This document shows, in pieces, positions 40,196 through 47,784 of a stretch of DNA of 64,000 nucleotides. The stretch is from the NCBI RefSeq assembly GCF_017908595.1, contig NZ_JAGKTL010000005.1, positions 124,001-188,000 of the forward strand, in the 5' to 3' direction. Origin of the DNA: Rhodothermus bifroesti (GTDB lineage: Bacteria > Bacteroidota > Rhodothermia > Rhodothermales > Rhodothermaceae). The position numbers and the translations under genes are program-made. Every line of letters begins with the position of its first letter. Position 1 is the first letter of the stretch. Under the pieces are notes generated by a model. It was not told where the DNA came from, searched no databases, and was given only the letters and a program-made list of their open reading frames with translations.

Positions 40196-41104
40196 ATGCT
40201 TAGGAAAAATCCGATCCTTACGCTTTCAGCTATCCTCGTGGTGCTGCTGCTCCTTGCATGGCTCACCGGAGCCTTCAGGCGTAATCCTTCGACGCTACGG
40301 CTGCCGCAGCTAGCGGTAAAAACCGAAGACGTGGTGCGCTTGCGGATTGAGCATCCGGGGCGCGATCCAGTAGTGCTTGAGCGTAGCGCAGCGGGGTGGC
40401 AATTGACCGCTCCCTTGCGCTATCCAGCCGATTCTTTGTTAGCGGCACGCTTTGTCGAAGATCTCTCCAAGACCACGCTGGAAAGCGTAGTATCCACCAA
40501 TCCCGAGCGCTACGCCCACTTCGGCGTGACCGATACCAGCGCCGTTCGGCTTGTTGTCTATCGGCAACAGGGCGACTCACTACGCTTTTTTTGGGGCCAT
40601 ACGGGGCCCGATTTTGACAGCCGCTACGTGCGCCTGGCCACCGATGCGCGTATTTTCTTAGCGCGAACGAACCTGAGTTTTCCTGAAGAACTGGACCGGT
40701 GGCGCGACAAGACCGTAGTGCGCATTCCAGCAGCTCAGATTGAAGCCCTTGAAGTAGCGCAGCAAGGGCAGCGTTACGGTGTGCGTCGCACGGATGCGGG
40801 TTGGGCTTTGTTGCGGGATGGAGCATCGCTCGCAGCCGATTCGGCTGCAGCTGCGCGCTGGGCAAGCCAGTTTGGTCCGCTGCGTGCGGATGGCTTTATG
40901 ACGGTTTCGGCCGACTCCGTACGCCAGGCCGCGCAGGCCGTGCTTACGCTCCGCCTGTCGGGTAGCACGCCCCAGGTACTCTACTTCTTGGAGCGCCCCG
41001 ATGGCTGGGCCGTGGTGCGCAACGGCGACAGCGTCGTTTTTCGTCTATATGCCTACCGCCGCAGTCAACTCTTGCCCGAAGTCACCTCCCTGCAAGCCAA
41101 GTAG
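40196..41104 (+). CDS. DUF4340 protein, partner of the GldAFG-like transporter
   Basis: A 302-residue protein. One N-terminal helix (LSAILVVLLLLAWLTGAF) anchors an extracytoplasmic region with two beta-rich DUF4340 repeats. Diagnostic pieces are RLRIEHPGRDPVVLERSAAGWQLTAPLRYPADSLLAARFVEDLS, and VRLVVYRQQGDSLRFFWGHTGPDFDSRYVRL. DUF4340 proteins repeatedly follow GldG-type proteins, so it is probably a structural or substrate-handling subunit. No catalytic motif is visible. The gene is followed by a LacI-like operator and a terminator. Confidence 0.85.
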   Translation: MLRKNPILTLSAILVVLLLLAWLTGAFRRNPSTLRLPQLAVKTEDVVRLRIEHPGRDPVVLERSAAGWQLTAPLRYPADSLLAARFVEDLSKTTLESVVSTNPERYAHFGVTDTSAVRLVVYRQQGDSLRFFWGHTGPDFDSRYVRLATDARIFLARTNLSFPEELDRWRDKTVVRIPAAQIEALEVAQQGQRYGVRRTDAGWALLRDGASLAADSAAAARWASQFGPLRADGFMTVSADSVRQAAQAVLTLRLSGSTPQVLYFLERPDGWAVVRNGDSVVFRLYAYRRSQLLPEVTSLQAK

Positions 41105-41128
41105 CCCTAAGGGTTCGACGTTTTCCCC

Positions 41129-41143
41129 TGGTAAGCGCTTGCA
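41129..41143. promoter_or_regulatory. LacI-type operator candidate upstream of the secreted glycosidase gene
   Basis: TGGTAAGCGCTTGCA contains the palindromic core AAGCGCTT. Its last 14 bases match eight of the nine fixed positions of the CcpA/LacI-type pattern TGNAANCGNTNNCA. It lies 62 bp before the glycosidase start and just before the terminator of the previous operon. Confidence 0.45.
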
Positions 41144-41149
41144 TTTTGA

Positions 41150-41185
41150 GCCTGCCCAGTGCTTACTTTCTGGGCAGGCTTTTTT
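41150..41185 (+). terminator. Terminator of the gldAFG-DUF4340 operon
   Basis: GCCTGCCCAG and CTGGGCAGGC arms with a loop of ten bases, followed by six T. A weak TTG/TACTTTCT promoter-like pair for the next gene (41139-41172) overlaps the hairpin. Confidence 0.85.
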
Positions 41186-41204
41186 GTGGTTTTGGGAAGC
41201 AACC

Positions 41205-43799
41205 ATGCAACGCAAAAGCTATAGGTTAGGGCTCTGGAGCCTAATGCTACCGCTTATGGCTATGGCCCAGACAACGGCAGAGTTAGTACCCCGTTTTGAG
41301 CCTCCGGCAAGTCGGCTGCTCCTGGAGCGGCCTACCCAATTTGGCGCGTTTGTGGATGTGGTCGGACGGCGTGCAGCATTGCTGGGCTATGAGCACCGAT
41401 CCTTTGAAGCGTGGGTCTATCCGCTCAAAATCCTTCGGGATTTACGCCTAGACTTTGCCATCGCCGACTACCCTATACCCCTAAGTGGCGAGGAAACGCT
41501 CTCCTATATTGAGGTGCGGCCTGAGGCAACTGTGCTCACCTATAGCCACGCTGCCTTTACCGTGCGGCAGCTGCTCTACGCACCGCTCAATGAGCCCGGC
41601 CTCATCATGCTGTTTGATGTGCAGACAGTGCGGCCGCTGACCATCGAGGTATCGTTTCGACCAGATTTGCGGCTGATGTGGCCTGCCGGACTGATGACCG
41701 GTTATCTGGGATGGAACGAAACAGGTCGCTACTACACGATCACCGAAGAAACCCACCGCTTTGCAGGGGTGATCGGCTCCCCGCTAGCACAGGACGTTTC
41801 TGTACAACCCTATCAAGAAGAGCCTAAGGACCTCCCGAACCGCTTTCGCCTAGAGGTGACACCGGACTTAGCACGCAAGTATTACGTTCCCGTTGTGGTT
41901 ACGGGTAGCATAGAAGGCGTAGAGGATGCCCTGGCCGTCTACCGGCGATTGCTAACGCAGGCCGAAAGCTATTACCGCCAAAACGTGGCCCACTACGAAC
42001 GCTTACTGGAACAAGCGCTGCAGCTGGAAACGCCGGACCCTAAGCTCAATGTTGCCTACCAGTGGGCGCTCATTGGCATTGACAAAGGACTGGCAACCAA
42101 TCCGCAGCTGGGCACGGGGTTGATTGCAGGCTTTCGCACTGCAGGCAACAGCGAACGACCAGGTTTTGCGTGGTTTTTTGGCCGTGATGCGCTTTGGACA
42201 GTGCTAGCGACAACTGCTGTTGGCAATTATGAGACTACGCGCACTGCGTTGGACTTTCTGCGCCGCTTTCAGCGTGAAGACGGCAAAATCCCCCATGAAA
42301 TTGCGCAAAGCGCAGCGCTGCTCGACTGGTTTGAAGCTTATCCGTACCCTTGGGCCTCGGCCGATGCCACGCCGCTGTTTATTGTAGCCCATGCGGATTA
42401 CTGGCAGGCGAGTGGAGACCTGGAATATATCCGTCAACACTGGGAAGCGCTGCTCAAGGCTTATCGCTTTACAGCAGCGACCGACACCGACGGCAACGAC
42501 TTGGTGGAAAACACCCAGGTGGGTCACGGATGGGTAGAAGGCGGCCTGCTCTATCCACCGCATGAAGAGCTCTATCAACAGGGCGTTTGGTTGGCCGCAC
42601 TCGAGGGGATGGAAGCCATGGCAATAGCCTTGGGTGAAACAGAACTTGCGGCAGAAGTCCGCCAGCGGGCACAGGCTCTACGTGCAGCTATTGAGCGTAC
42701 GTATTGGCTAGAAGATGCAGGTTTTTATGCCTTTGCTACCTGGAAGCCTCAAGCTGACGCAGCCCCCGAGCTGCTTCGGGAAAACACCGTGCTGCAGGCT
42801 GTACCGCTTTGGTGGCGGCTGCTTCGTCCGGAACGGGCCCGACGGGCCCTGGAGCACCTGGGCAGTGCGGCACTAGCAACCGACTGGGGAACCCGCATCC
42901 TCTCCAATGCCAGCCCACGCTACGATCCGCTTTCTTACCACCATGGATCGGTATGGCCTTTGTTTACAGGCTGGGCAGCTCTGGCAGCCTACCGCTACGA
43001 GAAACCACATATCGGCTACCAGGCCCTTATGGCCAACGCCCTCCTGACGTTTCAAGGAGCCTTAGGCTACATAACCGAATTGCTCTCGGGCGATTTTAAC
43101 CGTGACTTTGGGCGCTCTTCGCATCACCAGATCTGGTCCGAGGCCATGGTCATTACCCCCCTGGTACGTGGACTGCTGGGACTGGAGGTGCGCGAAGGGG
43201 GGCACCTATTGCACTTTGCCCCCCAACTCCCGGCAGTGTGGGACACCGTTACGCTGCGGCATGTGCCGGTAGGCCGAGATCGGTATGCGATAACCCTCTG
43301 GCGTCAGGAAGAGCGCTTTCACGTTCGCGTTCTTCCCGAAGGGGAAGCCGCACCAATTGCACTTGAGCTAGCTCCAGCTTTTCCGCTAGATGCACGCGTG
43401 CAGGCAGTGACGGTCAACGGCCAGCCTGCTGCGTTTGCCGTACGTCAGGAAGGGGACGTGTTGCGTGTGGCTATCCGCACCGTGGTTGGCGGTCCGGTAG
43501 AAGTTACCTATACCCTAACACCCGGCACCGACGTCTATGTAGCCCCTACCCCATTGGTACCGGGTATGGAAAACAAGGGTTTACGCGTACTTCGGGTGCG
43601 GGCGGCTGCAGAGACCCTGGAGCTCGTCGTCGAAGGCCGCGCTGGGCGTACCTACACGGTCCAGGTACGCACACCGCGGCGACTCCAAGCAGTGGAAGGG
43701 GTGAAGCTTGAGAAAACCGCCGATGGCTATCTCCTCCAGGTGGCGTTTCCGAACGGCGACGGCTATCAGCGCCGCGTGCTGCACCTGCCGCTCAATTGA
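41205..43799 (+). CDS. Secreted six-hairpin glycosidase, amylo-alpha-1,6-glucosidase-like
   Basis: An 864-residue secreted enzyme. ATG 41205 begins a signal peptide ending in MAMAQT; the frame is open 204 bp further, across the terminator. Residues 25-270 form a beta-sandwich (super-sandwich) domain. Residues 280-700 are an (alpha/alpha)6 barrel with WFFGRDALWTVLATTAVGNYETTRTALDFLRRFQREDGKIPHE, LVENTQVGHGWVEGG and DPLSYHHGSVWPLFTGWAALAAYRY, the pattern of GDE_C/amylo-alpha-1,6-glucosidase and GH15-like enzymes. The acidic residues in GRDALW and in SHHQIWSEAM near the end are candidate catalytic ones. A C-terminal beta domain completes it. It probably releases sugar from alpha-glucan outside the inner membrane, upstream of SusCD; linkage specificity is inference. 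Confidence 0.8.
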   Translation: MQRKSYRLGLWSLMLPLMAMAQTTAELVPRFEPPASRLLLERPTQFGAFVDVVGRRAALLGYEHRSFEAWVYPLKILRDLRLDFAIADYPIPLSGEETLSYIEVRPEATVLTYSHAAFTVRQLLYAPLNEPGLIMLFDVQTVRPLTIEVSFRPDLRLMWPAGLMTGYLGWNETGRYYTITEETHRFAGVIGSPLAQDVSVQPYQEEPKDLPNRFRLEVTPDLARKYYVPVVVTGSIEGVEDALAVYRRLLTQAESYYRQNVAHYERLLEQALQLETPDPKLNVAYQWALIGIDKGLATNPQLGTGLIAGFRTAGNSERPGFAWFFGRDALWTVLATTAVGNYETTRTALDFLRRFQREDGKIPHEIAQSAALLDWFEAYPYPWASADATPLFIVAHADYWQASGDLEYIRQHWEALLKAYRFTAATDTDGNDLVENTQVGHGWVEGGLLYPPHEELYQQGVWLAALEGMEAMAIALGETELAAEVRQRAQALRAAIERTYWLEDAGFYAFATWKPQADAAPELLRENTVLQAVPLWWRLLRPERARRALEHLGSAALATDWGTRILSNASPRYDPLSYHHGSVWPLFTGWAALAAYRYEKPHIGYQALMANALLTFQGALGYITELLSGDFNRDFGRSSHHQIWSEAMVITPLVRGLLGLEVREGGHLLHFAPQLPAVWDTVTLRHVPVGRDRYAITLWRQEERFHVRVLPEGEAAPIALELAPAFPLDARVQAVTVNGQPAAFAVRQEGDVLRVAIRTVVGGPVEVTYTLTPGTDVYVAPTPLVPGMENKGLRVLRVRAAAETLELVVEGRAGRTYTVQVRTPRRLQAVEGVKLEKTADGYLLQVAFPNGDGYQRRVLHLPLN

Positions 43800-43816
43800 G
43801 CGATGACGCAGGGGCG

Positions 43817-43824
43817 AAACGTTT
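43817..43824. promoter_or_regulatory. Weak LacI-like core upstream of the plug lipoprotein gene
   Basis: An AAACGTTT palindrome within GCGAAACGTTTTTA, 53 bp before the plug gene. It shares the LacI-family core but misses three of the nine fixed positions of the longer pattern, so it may be chance. Confidence 0.2.
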
Positions 43825-43876
43825 TTATTTTTCAAAGGTATCGCCCTTAGGACCATATCGCAGCCTGTATAGAGCC

Positions 43877-44383
43877 ATGAAACACCCATATCTCACCGGG
43901 TGGCTGGCACTGCTTGTTGGAGGCGGACTGCTTATGGGTTGTGCAAGCAGCCGGTCAACAGCGGACACCAGCGCTACTGCGCAAGAAGATCGCGTTGAGG
44001 TAGGCTACGGCACGGTACCGCGCGACCAGCTTACAAGCTCGGTCAGCGAGCTCGATCCCGACAAAATCACCGAGCGGCCCATAGCCCGTGTGGAAGAACT
44101 TCTGCGGGGACGTGTAGCGGGCGTGTATGTGACCGAAGCTTCAGGAGGCGAGCTATCGATTCGCATTCGCGGCCAAAACACGTTGCTGGGGAATGCCGAG
44201 CCGCTATTTGTGGTCGATGGCGTGCCCATTACTCCTATGCCGGGCGGGACCATCTCGTTTTTGAATCCGTACGACATCGAGTCGATCACCGTGCTGAAAG
44301 ACGCGGCTGCAACAGCCATTTACGGCTCGCGTGGCGCCAATGGTGTCATCGTGATCACCACCAAGCGCCCCCGGCAGCGCTGA
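43877..44383 (+). CDS. Stand-alone TonB-receptor plug-domain lipoprotein
   Basis: A 168-residue lipoprotein; ATG 43877 gives a lipobox (LLMGC, Cys22). After a Ser/Thr/Ala linker, residues 44-165 are a complete SusC-type plug domain: VGYGTVPRDQLTSSVSEL, LLRGRVAGVYVTEASGGELSIRIRGQNTLLG, PLFVVDGVPITP, then DIESITVLKDAAATAIYGSRGANG. The protein stops at VIVITTKRPRQR, exactly where a receptor would enter its barrel. There is no barrel, and the frame downstream is not a broken continuation. The final half is nearly identical to the plug of the SusC encoded 295 bp downstream. It may be a plug-only periplasmic or outer-membrane lipoprotein that acts on SusC, TonB or the substrate; its role is unknown. 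Confidence 0.85.
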   Translation: MKHPYLTGWLALLVGGGLLMGCASSRSTADTSATAQEDRVEVGYGTVPRDQLTSSVSELDPDKITERPIARVEELLRGRVAGVYVTEASGGELSIRIRGQNTLLGNAEPLFVVDGVPITPMPGGTISFLNPYDIESITVLKDAAATAIYGSRGANGVIVITTKRPRQR

Positions 44384-44408
44384 CCCACACCTCAAAAGAC
44401 AAGAAAAC

Positions 44409-44428
44409 CCGGTCTAAGCTCAGACCGG
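44409..44428. terminator. Weak hairpin after the plug lipoprotein gene
   Basis: CCGGTCT/AGACCGG stem of seven bp with a six-base loop, 26 bp after the stop. No T-run follows, so its function as terminator is uncertain. Confidence 0.35.
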
Positions 44429-44613
44429 AAGGTAGGCCTATCTATGCAGGATAAGGGTAGGGCAAAGCATGCCCATAAGGATAGGACTACATTGCCCTAT
44501 GGCTTCATGTGAAGATGTGATGAAAGTTTATTGTTTTGTTACAACTTAACCGATTACGCAACGGGGGTGTCCCCTAAAAAAGGGATTGCTTTTCTGAACC
44601 TGGGCTTGCAGAT

Positions 44614-44648
44614 TGAAAGCGTTCCCACCGGAAATGGAAACGCTATCA
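44614..44648. promoter_or_regulatory. Two LacI/CcpA-type operators 21 bp apart upstream of susC
   Basis: TGAAAGCGTTCCCA (44614-44627) and TGGAAACGCTATCA (44635-44648) both match all nine fixed positions of TGNAANCGNTNNCA, the pattern bound by CcpA and related LacI-family regulators. They start exactly 21 bp apart, two helical turns, so two dimers would bind the same face. The second ends 29 bp before the susC ATG. I found no strong -33/-7 pair in the region; TATCATTTCG overlapping the second site is a weak -7 candidate. Confidence 0.65.
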
Positions 44649-44677
44649 TTTCGTCAACTAATTAGATAAAAGGGGTT

Positions 44678-47600
44678 ATGAACCGCATGATCCACTGGAA
44701 AAAGTGGCTGCTGGGTGTAGGAGCTTGGTTGTGTAGTGTAAGCGTTGTCATGGCCCAGCCCCGCATGGTTACTGGAACTGTTTCGGACGCTTCTACAGGA
44801 GATCCGCTTCCTGGGGTTAATATTGTAGTGCTGGGGACCACCACCGGCACAACGACCGACGTGGGTGGTCGCTACCAGATTGAGGTCCCTGGGCCAGAAG
44901 CGATTTTGGTTTTCTCGTTTGTGGGCTATGAGCAAGTGCAGGAGGTGGTGGGCACACGCTCGGTCATCAACGTACGCCTGCAGCCTACGGTAGAGGTGTT
45001 AGGGGAGATTGTGGTGGTAGGTTATGGCGTGCAGCGGCGCGAGGACGTGACGGGCTCGGTGGCTTCGATTAGTGTGGATGAAATCAATCAAGGCCGCTAT
45101 ACCTCTCCAGACCAGCTCCTGCAAGGTCGGGTGGCCGGTCTTACGATTGTGGCCAACAACGGTGAGCCTGGAGCAAACCTAAATATTCGGCTGCGTGGGG
45201 GCACGTCGATCAGCGCCAGTAACCAGCCGCTTATTGTGATCGATGGCGTGCCGATCGATAACGTGCCGCTAACACCAGGAGGTGCTGGTGTAAACGGGGC
45301 ACCGCCGCCACCGCGTAACCCGCTCAGCCTGATTAACCCCAACGACATTGAGTCTATTACCGTTTTGAAGGATGCAGCTGCGACAGCCATTTACGGTTCC
45401 CGTGGTGCTAATGGCGTCATCCTGATTGAGACCAAGAAAGGGCGGCAAGGGCAGCTCCAGGTGGATTATGATGGCTATGTGACGGCCTCAACGCCTTATC
45501 GAAAGATGGACGTGCTCAATGGCGAGGAGTATCGCCGTTTTGTAGAGCAGCAAATTCAGGCGGGCAACCTCCCTGCTTCGGCCCGCAACGTCCTAGGCAA
45601 TGCCAATACCGATTGGGAGGAGGCGGTTATGCGTACAGCCCTCACCCAGTCGCATAACCTGGCCTTCTCGGGAGGCACTAGCCAGACGCGCTATCGCGCT
45701 TCGGTTAACTACCTGAACGAAGAAGGGCTGGTAATTAACTCGGGCCTAGAGCGCTTAACGGGGCGCTTGAACGCGGATCATCAAGCACTGGATGGACGGC
45801 TGCGGCTGCAGCTGAATTTGACCTCTTCGTTTACGCACGACAACCTGCTCCCCTATAACCAAACTGCAGGTTTCGAGGGAGGGGTGCTCTCGAACGTCTT
45901 TCAGATGAACCCGACCTATCCCATCCATGCCCAAACTAACCTGGACGGGACGCCGGCACGCGATGGCTACTTTGAGATCGCGGATGGTCGCACCTCGGTG
46001 CGCAACCCCGTGGCCATGGCTGAACAGGTGCAGGATTTTGCTAAAACGACGCGCAGCCTAGGTAACCTTGCTGCGGAACTGGACCTGCTAGCTGGCCTAA
46101 CGGCTCGGGTGAACTTTGGGGCCGACCGCGCCCAAGCCAGTCGCCGGCAGTACTTCCCTCAGGAAAGCCCTGTAGGGAATGAGTTTGGCGGCCGTGCCTT
46201 GCTGCGCAATCGGGAACACTCCTCTATGACGTTCCAGAGCTACCTGACCTATCGGGGAACGTTTGCGCGGCAACATAACGTGGAGTTGCTGGGAGGCTAC
46301 GAGTTCAACGAGTACATGACCGAGGAATTCGGGGTCGAAGGACGGGACTTTGTGACCGACCTCACGGGCTACAACGCTGTACAGGCTGGTGCCCTTTTGG
46401 TCAAAGAAGGAACGTTCTCCTACAAAGACAAAAGCCGACTGGTCTCGTTCTTTACGCGCCTTAACTATAACTTTGCCAGTAAATACTACCTCACAGGGGT
46501 GCTGCGCTACGATGGGTCTTCGCGGTTCGGCGAAGGCAATAAGTGGGCCCTCTTTCCAGCTGTATCCGGTGCTTGGCGCTTAAGCGCAGAACCCTTCCTG
46601 CGAGGTGTCGACTGGATCAGCGACTTGCGACTGAAGGTAGGTTACGGAATCACCGGTAGCCAGGAAATCGGCAACTACCTGTCGCTGGCACAGTTGGGCG
46701 CCCGCCAGGACCTGCAGGCCGTCTTCAACCAGGAAGCCTTTACGGGCTTTGCTCCGATCAACTACGCCAATCCCAACCTCCAGTGGGAAGAAACCGCCTC
46801 CTTTAACGTAGGCCTAGACTATAACTTCTGGAACGGCAAGCTGTCGGGTACCCTGGAGTACTACGTTAAAGAGACCGATAAACTGTTGCTGGAAATCCCA
46901 GTGCCCCAGCCAGCGCCGGTGCCAACGCGCATTGAAAACATTGGCAAGACGCGTAACCGGGGCTTTGAGCTCTCGATGGACGCGCTGGCCATCGATCGGC
47001 CTAACTTCAACGTGCTTTTGGGACTGGTCTTTAGCGCTAACCGTAACGAGGTGGTCAGCCTTGGCCCTCACGAGTTTATCGTGACTGGCGTGGTTAGCGG
47101 TCGCGGCCAGTCGGGGAACTTCGCCCAACGCCTGATTCCGGGAGAGCCGGTAGGCACATTCTACGGCTGGATCTTTGAAGGCGTAGAAAATGGCCGTCAG
47201 AAGTTCCGCGATCTCAACGGAGACGGCCGCATCGACGATGCCGACCGCACCATCATTGGAAAAGCGCAGCCCGACTTTACCTACGGATTCCGGACAAACA
47301 TCTACTGGGGCAACCTGGACTTTAGCCTCTTCATCCGCGGTGAGCAAGGCCGCGACGTGTTCAACAACACAGCCTTGGTCTACCAAACCAAGAGCGCTGT
47401 ATTGCAAAACCAAAACTTCCTGAAGGCTGCTCTGGATGACCCCGACGCGCTGGATGAACCGGCCATCTTTTCTTCGCGCTGGATTGAGGACGGCTCGTTC
47501 TTGCGCGTAGACAATGTGACCATTGGTTACACGTTCAGGAATCTAGGAGGGGTGCTCGGGCAGCATGTGCGCCGCGCCCGCGTCTACGTCACGGGCCAGA

Positions 47601-47737
47601 ATCTGCTGCTCCTTACGCCATACTCAGGCTATGACCCCGAGGTAAACATCAGCGCTGGCCTTGCTGCGCTGGGCATTGACTATGCCCAGTATCCACGGCC
47701 CCGGAGCTTTACGCTAGGGGTAAGCTTGGGATTCTAA
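44678..47737 (+). CDS. susC: SusC/RagA-type TonB-dependent outer-membrane transporter
   Basis: A 1019-residue receptor. A signal peptide (to SVVMAQP) is followed by a carboxypeptidase-regulatory-like domain (residues 28-110: VTGTVSDASTGDPLPGVNIVV ... TTDVGGRYQIEVPG). The plug runs over residues 112-255, with VVVGYGVQRREDVTGSVASI, GRVAGLTIVANNGEPGANLNIRLRGG and DIESITVLKDAAATAIYGSRGANGV. The rest is a 22-strand barrel ending with SFTLGVSLGF, whose last Phe is the BAM signal. It imports oligosaccharide under the SusD lid using TonB energy. It is first in the susCD operon behind two LacI-type operators. Confidence 0.96.
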   Translation: MNRMIHWKKWLLGVGAWLCSVSVVMAQPRMVTGTVSDASTGDPLPGVNIVVLGTTTGTTTDVGGRYQIEVPGPEAILVFSFVGYEQVQEVVGTRSVINVRLQPTVEVLGEIVVVGYGVQRREDVTGSVASISVDEINQGRYTSPDQLLQGRVAGLTIVANNGEPGANLNIRLRGGTSISASNQPLIVIDGVPIDNVPLTPGGAGVNGAPPPPRNPLSLINPNDIESITVLKDAAATAIYGSRGANGVILIETKKGRQGQLQVDYDGYVTASTPYRKMDVLNGEEYRRFVEQQIQAGNLPASARNVLGNANTDWEEAVMRTALTQSHNLAFSGGTSQTRYRASVNYLNEEGLVINSGLERLTGRLNADHQALDGRLRLQLNLTSSFTHDNLLPYNQTAGFEGGVLSNVFQMNPTYPIHAQTNLDGTPARDGYFEIADGRTSVRNPVAMAEQVQDFAKTTRSLGNLAAELDLLAGLTARVNFGADRAQASRRQYFPQESPVGNEFGGRALLRNREHSSMTFQSYLTYRGTFARQHNVELLGGYEFNEYMTEEFGVEGRDFVTDLTGYNAVQAGALLVKEGTFSYKDKSRLVSFFTRLNYNFASKYYLTGVLRYDGSSRFGEGNKWALFPAVSGAWRLSAEPFLRGVDWISDLRLKVGYGITGSQEIGNYLSLAQLGARQDLQAVFNQEAFTGFAPINYANPNLQWEETASFNVGLDYNFWNGKLSGTLEYYVKETDKLLLEIPVPQPAPVPTRIENIGKTRNRGFELSMDALAIDRPNFNVLLGLVFSANRNEVVSLGPHEFIVTGVVSGRGQSGNFAQRLIPGEPVGTFYGWIFEGVENGRQKFRDLNGDGRIDDADRTIIGKAQPDFTYGFRTNIYWGNLDFSLFIRGEQGRDVFNNTALVYQTKSAVLQNQNFLKAALDDPDALDEPAIFSSRWIEDGSFLRVDNVTIGYTFRNLGGVLGQHVRRARVYVTGQNLLLLTPYSGYDPEVNISAGLAALGIDYAQYPRPRSFTLGVSLGF

Positions 47738-47784
47738 AACCTTGTGGCATAACCATGATGCAGACCAAACAGCATAGATCGACT

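Noticed and set aside
41001-41204. Upstream extension of the secreted glycosidase
   Set aside because: It runs through the DUF4340 gene and the terminator; the signal peptide starts at 41205.
43877-44383. Plug lipoprotein as a pseudogene fragment of a SusC
   Set aside because: It has its own lipobox, ends cleanly at the domain border, and no barrel remnant follows in any frame.
46814-47413. A 199-codon minus-strand frame
   Set aside because: Antisense shadow of the SusC barrel.
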